Positions 42,159-51,486 of a stretch of 61,049 nt of DNA are shown in pieces; the first letter of the stretch is position 1; every line of letters begins with the position of its first letter. A model generated the notes under the pieces. That model was not told the origin of the DNA and searched no databases. It was given only the letters and a program-made list of their open reading frames with translations. Both the position numbers and the translations under genes were made by a program. Origin of the DNA: Lachnospiraceae bacterium (GTDB taxonomy: Bacteria > Bacillota > Clostridia > Lachnospirales > Lachnospiraceae); the NCBI GenBank assembly GCA_016297945.1, contig JAEDFR010000005.1, forward strand, positions 1-61,049, written 5' to 3'.

Positions 42159-42495
42159 ATTGCCCCACGTATTTTTATAATGAAAATAGGATGGAATATT
42201 ATTATGCCTTCCAAAGTGCTTATCGATATGATATTTTAGTAAAAAACTTTGGTCTTTGGGGACGCAATAACCATGATTTATATAAATTATTACACCAGGT
42301 TATAGAATGACTAATTAGTATGAAAAATGTTGATATTTGAAACGGTTTCTATTATGATAATATGATATAGGGGTCAAAAATTTTCTATTTGTTTTTGAAC
42401 ATATATAAAATCGTTAAATTATGAAAAATGATTGCATTCTTTTAAGATGTCAATGCTTAAAATTGGAATGATGTCATTTAGAAAGATGAGGATAG
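42159..42495 (+). other. Gap with a small gene fragment and repeat remnant before leuB
   Basis: From about 42163 to 42310 one frame is open and reads CPTYFYNENRMEYYYAFQSA, then RYDILVKNFGLWGRNNHDLY, ending at TGA 42308-42310. An ATG at 42191 would give 39 residues but lacks a proper ribosome site. It looks like the end of a lost gene. At about 42364-42380 gatataggggtcaaaaa resembles the left end of the dispersed repeat. No T-box or leader peptide for leuB was found. Confidence 0.4.
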
Positions 42496-43599
42496 ATGAT
42501 GAAATTAAATATTGTATGTATTCCCGGTGATGGAATTGGTCCGGAAATCGTGAATGAGGCAAAAAAAGTACTGGATGCAGTCGGAGCAAAATTCGGACAT
42601 GAAATGGATTTTTCGGATATTCTGATGGGAGGAGCATCCATTGATGTGCATGGTGTTCCGCTTACGGATGAGGCGATTGCGACAGCAAAGTCCGCAGACG
42701 CGGTGCTGATGGGTTCCATTGGCGGAAATACCACAACAAGCCCGTGGTATAAACTGGCACCTAATCTTAGACCGGAAGCAGGCTTATTAAAAATTCGTAA
42801 GGAACTGAATTTGTTTGCGAATCTTCGTCCGGCCGTGTTGTATGATGAACTTGCATCAGCATGTCCGCTAAAAGAGGAAATTTCAAAAGCCGGTTTTGAT
42901 ATGATGATTATGAGAGAGCTGACCGGCGGTTTGTATTTCGGTGAGCGCAAGACGGAAGAGATTAATGGGAAAATGGTTGCTGTGGATACCCTGACTTATT
43001 CTGAAGATGAAATTCGCCGCATTGCCATTAAGGGATTTGATATTGCGATGAAGAGACGCAAAAAAGTTACCAGTGTTGATAAAGCAAACGTTTTGGATTC
43101 TTCCAGACTTTGGAGAAAAATTGTTACGGAAGTGGCAAAAGATTATCCGGAAGTTACATTGGAACATATGCTGGTCGATAACTGTGCAATGCAGCTTGTC
43201 AAAGATCCGGCTCAGTTTGATGTGATTTTGACGGAAAATATGTTTGGTGACATTTTATCAGATGAAGCAAGTATGGTAACCGGTTCCATCGGGATGTTAG
43301 CATCGGCATCCTTAAATGATACGAAATTCGGCTTATATGAGCCCAGTCACGGAAGCGCACCGGATATTGCCGGAAAAGACATTGCCAATCCGATTGCTAC
43401 GATTCTTTCAGCAGCTATGATGCTTCGTTATTCGTTTGATCTGGATAGAGAAGCAGATGCGATAGAAAACGCAGTCTCCATGGTATTAAAAGAAGGCTAT
43501 CGTACCATTGATATTATGCCACAGGACGAAGCACAAAGAAGCAACTTTACGCTGGTGGGCTGCAAACAGATGGGAGAATTGCTGGCACAGAGAGTGTAA
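42496..43599 (+). CDS. leuB: 3-isopropylmalate dehydrogenase
   Basis: A 367-residue NAD-dependent decarboxylating dehydrogenase of leucine synthesis. It has IPGDGIGPEIVNEAKKVLDA, the substrate loop PEAGLLKIRKEL, RELTGGLYFGER, NVLDSSRLWRKI, and the NAD site EPSHGSAPDIAGKDIANPIA. The length fits. AGATGAGGATAG precedes the start; either of two adjacent ATG codons could be used. It heads a leuB-ilvD-ilvB group of branched-chain amino acid genes, yet leuA and leuCD are not nearby. Confidence 0.96.
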   Translation: MMKLNIVCIPGDGIGPEIVNEAKKVLDAVGAKFGHEMDFSDILMGGASIDVHGVPLTDEAIATAKSADAVLMGSIGGNTTTSPWYKLAPNLRPEAGLLKIRKELNLFANLRPAVLYDELASACPLKEEISKAGFDMMIMRELTGGLYFGERKTEEINGKMVAVDTLTYSEDEIRRIAIKGFDIAMKRRKKVTSVDKANVLDSSRLWRKIVTEVAKDYPEVTLEHMLVDNCAMQLVKDPAQFDVILTENMFGDILSDEASMVTGSIGMLASASLNDTKFGLYEPSHGSAPDIAGKDIANPIATILSAAMMLRYSFDLDREADAIENAVSMVLKEGYRTIDIMPQDEAQRSNFTLVGCKQMGELLAQRV

Positions 43600-43687
43600 G
43601 GCGAAAAGATACTGATATATACATAAATAACTACAATATGATTTTGAAATTATAAAAGATGTATTTAGAAAAGGCAGGTAAATAAAG

Positions 43688-45361
43688 ATGAAGAGTGATA
43701 ATGTTAAAACAGGGATGGCGCAGGCGCCTCACAGAAGTTTGTTCAATGCATTGGGCTTTACCGAAGAAGAAATGAAAAAGCCCATGGTAGGTATCGTAAG
43801 TTCATACAACGAGATTGTACCCGGACATATGAACCTGGATAAAATCGTAAATGCTGTTAAATTAGGTGTTGCAGAGGCAGGTGGTGTGCCGGTTGTATTT
43901 CCTGCAATTGCTGTTTGTGACGGAATTGCTATGGGACACATCGGAATGAAATATTCTTTGGTTACCAGAGATTTGATTGCCGATTCTACCGAATGTATGG
44001 CTTTGGCGCATCAGTTTGATGCTTTGGTTATGGTTCCCAACTGTGATAAAAATGTTCCCGGTTTATTAATGGCTGCTGCACGTATTAATGTGCCTACCGT
44101 TTTTGTTTCCGGTGGTCCGATGCTTGCCGGTCATGTAAAAGGTCAAAAGAGAAGTCTTTCTTCCATGTTCGAAGCAGTCGGTTCTCATGCTGCCGGTACC
44201 ATGAGTGAAGAGGAAGTTCGTGAATTTGAAGAAAAGGTTTGTCCTACCTGTGGCTCCTGTTCCGGTATGTATACCGCAAATTCCATGAACTGTTTGACAG
44301 AAGCATTAGGTATGGGTCTGGGTGGAAACGGAACCATTCCTGCTGTATATTCTGAGCGTATCAAGCTTGCAAAGCATGCCGGTATGGCAGTTATGGAAAT
44401 GTACCGTCAAAACATCCGTCCCCGTGACATCATGACAAAGGAAGCGGTTTTAAATGCACTGACTGTGGATATGGCACTTGGTTGTTCCACAAACAGTATG
44501 TTGCATCTTCCTGCCATTGCTCATGAAATCGGATTTGATTTTGATATTGCATTTGCAAATCCGATTAGTGAAAAAACACCGAACCTCTGTCATCTGGCTC
44601 CTGCAGGTCCGACTTATATGGAAGACTTAAATGAAGCCGGTGGTGTTTATGCGGTTATGAAAGAACTGGCTGATATCGGATTGCTAAATACAGATTGTAT
44701 GACTGTAACCGGAAAGACCATTGGTGAAAATATTAAAAATGCAGTTAATAAAAATCCCGAGGTAATCCGTCCTGTTGACAATCCGTATAGTAAGACAGGC
44801 GGTCTTGCCGTATTAAAAGGCAATTTGGCTCCTGACGGCAGTGTTGTTAAGCGTTCCGCTGTTGCAGAGGAAATGCTGGTACATGAAGGACCTGCCAGAG
44901 TATTTGATTGTGAAGAAGATGCAATTGCGGCTATTAAAGGTGGGAAAATTGTTGCCGGAGATGTTGTTGTCATCCGTTATGAAGGTCCCAAAGGCGGTCC
45001 CGGTATGAGAGAGATGTTAAATCCGACATCTGCGATTGCAGGAATGGGTCTGGGTGCGAGCGTTGCCCTGATTACAGATGGTCGTTTCTCCGGTGCATCC
45101 AGAGGAGCATCCATCGGACATGTTTCACCGGAAGCAGCCGTAGGAGGACCGATTGCGCTTGTAGAAGAAGGCGACATCATTTCAATCAATATTCCGGAAA
45201 TGAAACTGGATTTCAAAGTATCAGATGAAGAATTAGCAGCAAGAAAAGCAAAATGGCAGCCTCGTGAGCCAAAAGTGACGACAGGTTATCTTGCCAGATA
45301 CAAAGAACTTGTTACAAGCGGTAACAGAGGTGCAATTCTGGAAGTAAAGAAAAATGACTAG
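43688..45361 (+). CDS. ilvD: Dihydroxy-acid dehydratase
   Basis: A 557-residue iron-sulfur enzyme that dehydrates dihydroxy acids in valine and isoleucine synthesis. Cluster ligands lie in PNCDKNVPGLLMAAAR and CPTCGSCSGMYTANSMN. The C-terminal half has GPARVFDCEEDAIAAI, GGPGMREMLNPTSAI and GRFSGASRGASIGHVSPEAA. It follows leuB by 88 nt and precedes ilvB by 28 nt. AAGGCAGGTAAATAAAG lies before the ATG. Confidence 0.97.
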   Translation: MKSDNVKTGMAQAPHRSLFNALGFTEEEMKKPMVGIVSSYNEIVPGHMNLDKIVNAVKLGVAEAGGVPVVFPAIAVCDGIAMGHIGMKYSLVTRDLIADSTECMALAHQFDALVMVPNCDKNVPGLLMAAARINVPTVFVSGGPMLAGHVKGQKRSLSSMFEAVGSHAAGTMSEEEVREFEEKVCPTCGSCSGMYTANSMNCLTEALGMGLGGNGTIPAVYSERIKLAKHAGMAVMEMYRQNIRPRDIMTKEAVLNALTVDMALGCSTNSMLHLPAIAHEIGFDFDIAFANPISEKTPNLCHLAPAGPTYMEDLNEAGGVYAVMKELADIGLLNTDCMTVTGKTIGENIKNAVNKNPEVIRPVDNPYSKTGGLAVLKGNLAPDGSVVKRSAVAEEMLVHEGPARVFDCEEDAIAAIKGGKIVAGDVVVIRYEGPKGGPGMREMLNPTSAIAGMGLGASVALITDGRFSGASRGASIGHVSPEAAVGGPIALVEEGDIISINIPEMKLDFKVSDEELAARKAKWQPREPKVTTGYLARYKELVTSGNRGAILEVKKND

Positions 45362-45389
45362 GTATATTATTATTAAGGGAGAGTAGAAA

Positions 45390-47069
45390 ATGCAATTAAC
45401 AGGTTCAGAAATTGTAATTGAATGCTTAAAAGAACAAGGCGTTGATACGGTTTTCGGATATCCGGGAGGAACCATTTTAAATGTATACGACGCATTATAT
45501 AAACACAGTGATGAAATCAGACATGTGTTGACTTCCCATGAACAGGGAGCTGCGCATGCGGCAGACGGTTATGCAAGGGCTACCGGAAAAGTTGGTGTCT
45601 GCATGGCAACCAGCGGTCCGGGGGCGACCAATTTAGTAACCGGTATCGCTACGGCATATATGGATTCCATTCCGGTTGTTGCCATTACCGCAAATGTTGT
45701 TCTTCCTGCGCTTGGAAAAGATTCCTTTCAGGAAGTGGATATCGCCGGTGTTACCATGCCGATTACCAAGCACAGTTTTATTGTAAAAGATGTTACAAAG
45801 CTTGCCGATACCATTCGAAAAGCATTTTATATTGCACAAAGCGGCAGACCCGGACCGGTTCTTGTGGATATTACCAAAGATGTTACGGCAAATACGACCG
45901 AATATACCAAAGTAGAACCGCTTAAAATTGAGAAAAAGAGCAAATACACCACTTCTCAGATTGATGAAGTAGCAAAGATGATTAATGAGGCAGAAAAACC
46001 GTACATTTTTGTTGGTGGCGGTGCCATCCTTTCCGGTGCTTCCGATGAAGTAAGAGCACTTGTTGCAAAAATAGATGCTCCGGTATGTGATTCTTTACTT
46101 GGAAAAGGCGCTTTTAACGGAAATGATGCTCATTATACCGGAATGCTTGGTATGCATGGTACCAAGACATCCAATCTCGGTGTATCGGAATGTGACTGTT
46201 TAATTGCACTTGGTGTCCGTTTTTCAGACCGTGTTATCGGAAATCCCAAAAGATTTGCGGAAGGCGCAAAGATTATACATATCGATATTGATGCTGCGGA
46301 AATCAACAAAAATATCAAAACAGATGCCGCTTTAGTAGGAGACTTAAAAGAAATTCTGTTAAAGCTGAATGAAAAGGTTAGAAAAACAGAGCATAAAGAC
46401 TGGATGGCGCATATTTTAGAATTAAAAGAGAAATATCCGTTAAAATATGATGATTCTACTTTGAGTTGCCCGTATTTTATTGAAGCTTTGGATCGGGAGA
46501 CCAAGGGAGAAGCCATTATTACAACAGATGTTGGTCAGCATCAGATGTGGGCAGCACAGTTTTATCACTATTCAGAACCGCGCACATTTTTATCATCCGG
46601 AGGTCTCGGTACTATGGGATATGGACTTGGAGCCTGTATTGGAGCGAAACTCGGCAGACCGGATAAAACCGTTATCAACATTGCGGGGGATGGCTGTTTC
46701 CGCATGAATATGCAGGAGTTAGCAACTGCATCCCGATACAATATCCCGATTATTGAAGTTGTTATCAACAATCAGGTGCTTGGTATGGTAAGACAATGGC
46801 AGACACTTTTCTATGGTCACCGTTACTCGCAGACGATTTTAAATGATGCGGTTGACTATTGTAAAGTTGCAGAAGCTTTAGGCTGTAAAGCATTTAAAGT
46901 AGAGACAAAAGAAGATGTAGCTACAGCAATTCGGGCAGCACTGGAATGTAAACAGCCTGCTCTTATTGAAGTTGTTATCCATGAGGATGATAAGGTATTT
47001 CCCATGGTTTCACCCGGTGAACCAATCAGTGACGTATTTGATGCCGATGATCTGGCTGAAGATAAATAA
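45390..47069 (+). CDS. ilvB: Acetolactate synthase large subunit
   Basis: A 559-residue ThDP enzyme that makes acetolactate or acetohydroxybutyrate. It has VDTVFGYPGGTILNVYDAL, SHEQGAAHAADGYARATG (catalytic Glu), FSRDV-like FSDRVIGNPKRF and the ThDP site NIAGDGCFRMNMQELATA with NNQVLGMVRQWQ. The regulatory small subunit ilvN is not adjacent; it may be elsewhere. GGGAGAG precedes the ATG. A long palindrome begins 13 nt after the stop. Confidence 0.96.
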   Translation: MQLTGSEIVIECLKEQGVDTVFGYPGGTILNVYDALYKHSDEIRHVLTSHEQGAAHAADGYARATGKVGVCMATSGPGATNLVTGIATAYMDSIPVVAITANVVLPALGKDSFQEVDIAGVTMPITKHSFIVKDVTKLADTIRKAFYIAQSGRPGPVLVDITKDVTANTTEYTKVEPLKIEKKSKYTTSQIDEVAKMINEAEKPYIFVGGGAILSGASDEVRALVAKIDAPVCDSLLGKGAFNGNDAHYTGMLGMHGTKTSNLGVSECDCLIALGVRFSDRVIGNPKRFAEGAKIIHIDIDAAEINKNIKTDAALVGDLKEILLKLNEKVRKTEHKDWMAHILELKEKYPLKYDDSTLSCPYFIEALDRETKGEAIITTDVGQHQMWAAQFYHYSEPRTFLSSGGLGTMGYGLGACIGAKLGRPDKTVINIAGDGCFRMNMQELATASRYNIPIIEVVINNQVLGMVRQWQTLFYGHRYSQTILNDAVDYCKVAEALGCKAFKVETKEDVATAIRAALECKQPALIEVVIHEDDKVFPMVSPGEPISDVFDADDLAEDK

Positions 47070-47081
47070 ACAGAAAGTCTC

Positions 47082-47252
47082 TTTTTCAAATTGTGCAACT
47101 GGAGAAGTTTGCGTATTCTACTCACAGACTGTATGTGGGCGTCAGCACTTAATGAGCAATTTATTGCGAATTTAGTACTGCTACGTTGTCATCCAAGTGA
47201 GAACGCGTCTGTGATAGAATATGCAAATTCGGAAGATGCACAATTTGAAAAA
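47082..47252. repeat. 171-nt long palindromic element after ilvB
   Basis: The outer arms tttttcaaattgtgca (47082-47097) and its exact reverse complement (47237-47252) are 16 bp. Inside, gcgtattctactcacagac pairs with gtctgtgatagaatatgc, and a further inner pair (gtcagcacttaatgagcaat against attgcgaatttagtactgc) nearly closes the structure. The whole fold would be one long imperfect hairpin filling the gap before the L,D-transpeptidase gene. No T-run follows. Confidence 0.8.
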
Positions 47253-47269
47253 ACAAAAAGGTACATAAG

Positions 47270-48673
47270 ATGAAAAAGGTCATTACAGTTTTTGCAATTG
47301 TCATTTTTACTCCGATTATACTTTGTCTGGGCATTTATTTGTTTATGTCGTGGCGTTATCAAAGCAGATATATGAACGGTGTGATGATCAATGGTATCTA
47401 TGCGGAAGGCATGACACCGGAGGAAGTGAATGAGCATTTGGTCGAAAAGACTGAAAAGGCAACTTTTTCTGTAGTAGACAAATTCGGAAATGTAATAGAT
47501 ATTCCCATTGATGAAATGGATTATACCTATTCATATCTGGATGATTTGAATCGGATTTTGAAAAAACAAAATCCTCTTATGTGGGGAATTAATTTAATCT
47601 ACGGAACGGTTCAAAATGAAACGATTGAGCCTACGGGAACCTGTGATGAAGCACAATTGAGGGAATATCTTACCGGTATGGATTTGATCAAAAATCAGAC
47701 GGATCCCAAAAAGGTAAGGGTAGAAATTGTCCGTACGCAGGATGGTTATAAGCTGATAGACGAAACCAAAAATCTTTTAGATGTAGATTTGACGGTTGAT
47801 ACCATTGTGGATGCCGTTTTGGCAGGCAAGCCCAATGTCAATCTGGAAGAAGAAGCGTGCTACATAACCATGGAATACACGTCTAAAATGAGAAAAACTC
47901 TCAGACTTTGGAAAAAAATTGATGACCTGCAGAGTACAGAAATTGTCTGCAGTTTTTATAATGGAAATGAGCATGTGGATGCTTCCGTGATAGCTTCCTG
48001 GATTGTGAAAGATGAAAACGGTGATTTTGCCATGGACGAGGATGGCAAACTTCTGATTGATGAGGAAGCAATCGGTAAGACGGTGGAGAGATGGGCCGAG
48101 AAACATGACAGTGTTGGTGGTCCGTGGACATTCCATCCGACCAGAGGCGGTACGGTTACCATTGAAAAGGGAACCTATGGCTATAAATTGGATCAAAAAA
48201 AGCAAAAAGAATATCTGATAGGATTAATCAATGCTAAAAAGAGCGATACAGCGGATGCTATCTACAGTCAAAAGGGCTGGGGAAAAGGAACGAGTGATAT
48301 CGGAAATACCTATATTGAGGTAGATATGACTAACCAGATGCTTTATTACTATGTTAAAGGAAAGCTCAAACTAAATACTCCCGTTGTAACCGGGTGTACG
48401 GGTAGGGGCAATGGAACACCTGAACGGGTATGTTATATCTATTTTAAACAACGTAATCGTGTTTTGATCGGTCCGGATTATCGCACCCCGGTTTCTTATT
48501 GGATGGCTGTTTATAATAACATTGGTATTCATGATGCAAACTGGCGTGGCAAATTCGGAGGAGAAATATATAAGACCAACGGATCACACGGATGTATCAA
48601 TACGCCGACCTCGGAGGTAAGTAAGCTTTACAATATGGCAGAAGTGGGAACACCGGTTGTACTGTTTTACTAG
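47270..48673 (+). CDS. L,D-transpeptidase with peptidoglycan-binding repeat domains
   Basis: A 467-residue membrane-anchored enzyme. One N-terminal membrane segment (about 5-24), then two PG-binding-4-like repeats (about 45-330), then a YkuD domain (about 345-467). The catalytic motif SHGCINTP has His440 and Cys442. It forms 3-3 crosslinks in peptidoglycan or links proteins to it. The ATG is next to AGGTACATAAG. It follows the palindromic element and has no obvious operon partner. Confidence 0.92.
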   Translation: MKKVITVFAIVIFTPIILCLGIYLFMSWRYQSRYMNGVMINGIYAEGMTPEEVNEHLVEKTEKATFSVVDKFGNVIDIPIDEMDYTYSYLDDLNRILKKQNPLMWGINLIYGTVQNETIEPTGTCDEAQLREYLTGMDLIKNQTDPKKVRVEIVRTQDGYKLIDETKNLLDVDLTVDTIVDAVLAGKPNVNLEEEACYITMEYTSKMRKTLRLWKKIDDLQSTEIVCSFYNGNEHVDASVIASWIVKDENGDFAMDEDGKLLIDEEAIGKTVERWAEKHDSVGGPWTFHPTRGGTVTIEKGTYGYKLDQKKQKEYLIGLINAKKSDTADAIYSQKGWGKGTSDIGNTYIEVDMTNQMLYYYVKGKLKLNTPVVTGCTGRGNGTPERVCYIYFKQRNRVLIGPDYRTPVSYWMAVYNNIGIHDANWRGKFGGEIYKTNGSHGCINTPTSEVSKLYNMAEVGTPVVLFY

Positions 48674-48747
48674 CATAATTTTAAATTGTTTATATCGTTT
48701 ATATGAAATTTGATTTTACATCGGTAACAGGTATTTTATATATTTTC

Positions 48748-48776
48748 TTGACGAAAATTTTATACGAGACTACAAT
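48748..48776 (+). promoter_or_regulatory. Promoter for serC-serA
   Basis: TTGACG (48748-48753) and TACAAT (48771-48776) are 17 nt apart. The start of transcription would be near 48783, giving an untranslated leader of about 60 nt before the GTG at 48847. Confidence 0.75.
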
Positions 48777-48846
48777 GGTTTTTGGAGTGTGTAACCGCAC
48801 ATTCTGTAACATAGATTAATAATATAATATAGAGGAGGGACTCTAA

Positions 48847-49929
48847 GTGTCTAGAGTATATAACTTTTCAGCAGGTCCGGCAGTTTTACCTGAAGAAGTA
48901 TTAAAAGAAGCTGCAGATGAGATGATGGATTACAAAGGAAGCGGTATGTCCGTAATGGAGATGAGCCATCGTTCCAAAGTATACGACAACATCATTAAAG
49001 AAGCAGAAGCTGATTTAAGAGACTTAATGAACATTCCTGATAATTATAAAGTGTTGTTTTTACAGGGTGGAGCTTCCTTGCAGTTTGCCATGATTCCCAT
49101 GAATCTTATGAAAAATAAAAAAGCCGGTTACATTGTAACAGGTCAGTGGGCGAAAAAAGCATATCAGGAAGCTAAAATCTATGGTGAGGCTGTAGAGCTT
49201 GCTTCCAGTGCAGATAAGACATTCTCTTATATTCCTGATTGCAGCGACCTTGATATTGCAGATGATTTAGATTATGTGTATATCTGCGAAAACAACACCA
49301 TTTATGGTACAAAATACAAAACATTACCTAATACAAAAGGTAAAATTTTGGTAGCAGACCTTTCTTCCTGCTTCCTTTCAGAGCCTGTTGATGTGACCAA
49401 ATATGGTGTGATTTATGGTGGTGTTCAGAAAAACATCGGACCTGCCGGTGTTGTAATTGTGATTATCCGTGAAGATTTAATTACAGAAGATGTACTTCCC
49501 GGTACACCTACCATGATGAAATATAAAATCCATGCAGATGCAGAATCTTTATACAATACACCTCCCTGCTATGGTATTTATATTTGCGGAAAAGTATTCA
49601 AATGGTTAAAGAAGATGGGCGGCCTTTCTGTCATGAAAGAAAAAAATGAGGAAAAAGCCAAAATCTTATATGATTTCCTTGATGAAAGCAAAATGTTCAA
49701 AGGAACGGTTGTCAAAGAAGACAGATCATTAATGAACGTTCCGTTTGTTACCGGAGATGCAGATTTAGATGCTAAATTTGTAAAAGAAGCGACAGAAGCC
49801 GGATTTGTAAACTTAAAAGGTCACAGAAGTGTTGGTGGTATGAGAGCTTCTATCTACAATGCAATGCCCAAAGAAGGCGTAGAGAAGTTAGTTGAATTTA
49901 TGAAAGATTTTGAAGCAAAGAATTCATAA
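48847..49929 (+). CDS. serC: Phosphoserine aminotransferase
   Basis: A 360-residue PLP enzyme that makes phosphoserine from phosphohydroxypyruvate. It has YNFSAGPAVLPEEVLKEAADEM, MSHRSKVY, LFLQGGASLQFAMIPMNL and the PLP-lysine site YGGVQKNIGPAG. The GTG start has AGAGGAGGG 8 nt upstream. serA lies 59 nt downstream, so two successive steps of serine synthesis are co-transcribed. serB is not nearby. Confidence 0.96.
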   Translation: MSRVYNFSAGPAVLPEEVLKEAADEMMDYKGSGMSVMEMSHRSKVYDNIIKEAEADLRDLMNIPDNYKVLFLQGGASLQFAMIPMNLMKNKKAGYIVTGQWAKKAYQEAKIYGEAVELASSADKTFSYIPDCSDLDIADDLDYVYICENNTIYGTKYKTLPNTKGKILVADLSSCFLSEPVDVTKYGVIYGGVQKNIGPAGVVIVIIREDLITEDVLPGTPTMMKYKIHADAESLYNTPPCYGIYICGKVFKWLKKMGGLSVMKEKNEEKAKILYDFLDESKMFKGTVVKEDRSLMNVPFVTGDADLDAKFVKEATEAGFVNLKGHRSVGGMRASIYNAMPKEGVEKLVEFMKDFEAKNS

Positions 49930-49988
49930 AAGTATTACATTAAAATTAACATGAAACAATTTGTTTCAGGAAAGAAGGATTATAAAAA

Positions 49989-51152
49989 ATGTATCAGTAT
50001 TATTGCTTAAATCCCATTGCCCAGGTTGGTCTTAATCATTTTGGAGAAGGATACACAAAAACAGAAGATATCAATGAAGCACAGGGTATCTTAGTCAGAA
50101 GTGCAGATATGCATTCCATGGAGTTTTCTGATAACCTTTTAGCTGTTGTCAGAGCAGGTGCGGGTGTTAATAATATTCCCCTGGATGAACTCGCAAAAAA
50201 AGGTGTGGTTGTCTTTAATACCCCCGGTGCTAATTCCAATGCTGTAAAGGAACTGGTTCTTTGCGGAATGTTATTGGCTTCCCGTGATGTTGTGGGTGGT
50301 ATTGAATGGGTAAAATCTCAGACTGATAACCCCGATGTGGCAAAAGCTGCAGAAAAAGAAAAGAAGAAATTCGCCGGAACCGAAATTGATGGTAAAAAGC
50401 TTGGGGTCATCGGACTTGGTGCCATTGGAGCAAAAATTGCCAATGCAGCCATTAATTTAGGCATGGAAGTATACGGATATGATCCTTATCTTTCTGTAGA
50501 TGCAGCATGGAGTTTGTCACGTGCCGTTAAACATGTTGTTAATGTAGAGGATATCTATAAAGAATGTGATTTCATTACAGTACATGTACCGGCTTTAGAT
50601 TCTACAAAGGGCATGATTAATAAAACGGCCATTGATATGATGAAAGACGGTGTTGTAATCTTAAACTTTGCAAGAGATGTATTATGCAACGAACAGGATG
50701 TGCTCGCTGCCATTGAAGAAGGCAAGGTTCGCAAATATGTAACAGATTTTCCGAATACCATTACAACCGGTAAAGCAGGCTGTATTGTAACACCTCATAT
50801 CGGTGCTTCTACAGAAGAATCGGAAGATAACTGTGCAGTAATGGGTGTAAAAGAAATGGTTGATTATTTGGAAAACGGTAATATCACACACTCTGTTAAT
50901 TATCCGGCCATTGATATGGGCATTTGTTCAAAAGCCGGTCGAGTTGCCGTATTCCACAAAAATATTGCTAATACCATTACCAAGCTTGCCGCTTGTTTTG
51001 GTGATGTAAATATCAATATTTCTGATATGACCAATAAATCACGTGGTGATTATGCGGTATCCATGTTTGATATTGAAGCACCTGCAACAGCAGATGTCAT
51101 TGAAAAATTAAATGCAGTTGAAGGTGTATTCCGTGTTCGTGTCGTAAAATAA
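49989..51152 (+). CDS. serA: D-3-phosphoglycerate dehydrogenase
   Basis: A 387-residue NAD-dependent enzyme, the first step of serine synthesis. It has AQGILVRSADM-like substrate residues, the NAD site KLGVIGLGAIGAKIANAAINLGMEVYGYDP, the catalytic RD..E..H pattern (NFARDVLCNE, TPHIGASTEE), and a C-terminal ACT domain (about 320-387) that may sense serine. It is shorter than the E. coli enzyme. It ends at a palindromic terminator, copy 2 of the 48-nt repeat. Confidence 0.95.
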   Translation: MYQYYCLNPIAQVGLNHFGEGYTKTEDINEAQGILVRSADMHSMEFSDNLLAVVRAGAGVNNIPLDELAKKGVVVFNTPGANSNAVKELVLCGMLLASRDVVGGIEWVKSQTDNPDVAKAAEKEKKKFAGTEIDGKKLGVIGLGAIGAKIANAAINLGMEVYGYDPYLSVDAAWSLSRAVKHVVNVEDIYKECDFITVHVPALDSTKGMINKTAIDMMKDGVVILNFARDVLCNEQDVLAAIEEGKVRKYVTDFPNTITTGKAGCIVTPHIGASTEESEDNCAVMGVKEMVDYLENGNITHSVNYPAIDMGICSKAGRVAVFHKNIANTITKLAACFGDVNINISDMTNKSRGDYAVSMFDIEAPATADVIEKLNAVEGVFRVRVVK

Positions 51153-51177
51153 GGATAGTTATATAAAAATATTTATT

Positions 51178-51225
51178 GCCCGGTTTCAAAACTCAGACTT
51201 CATTTTTGGAGAGTTGAAACCGGGC
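51178..51225. repeat. 48-nt hairpin, copy 2; terminator after serA
   Basis: The same gcccggtttcaa/ttgaaaccgggc stem as copies 1 and 3, but the centre differs (cttcatttttgga). A T-rich run follows, so it can act as terminator for serC-serA. Confidence 0.85.
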
Positions 51226-51486
51226 ATATTTTTTTGCCATGCAGCAGAATCATTTAAAATACAAATTTATATTTTATACAGTTTTTATTATGAAAATATT
51301 TCTAATAATGGTATGATATATATTGATGTAAGTTGAATAACATGATGTTGAGGTCAAAAGGTATTTTGTATCATGATGCCAACGGATTGTTACGTACTTC
51401 GTGGTATCATAAAATAGAAAATGGTAAATTCCATAGTACATAATTGTAGCATGGTAAAAAATAGAATAGTAAAAGAGGAAAAACAT
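51226..51486. other. Gap before the TPR-Hsp70 operon with a repeat fragment
   Basis: The 261-nt gap holds a partial copy of the dispersed repeat at about 51351-51410 (gaggtcaaaagg ... tggtatcat). A TATGAT box at 51312-51317 could be a -10, without a clear -35. No small gene was seen. Confidence 0.45.

Noticed and set aside
42159..42495. T-box or leucine leader before leuB
   Set aside because: No T-box sequence, anticodon-like stem, Leu-rich small peptide or terminator was found.
47091..47273. Small open frame after ilvB
   Set aside because: It lies wholly in the 171-nt palindrome, has no ribosome site, and its reverse strand gives a similar frame by symmetry.
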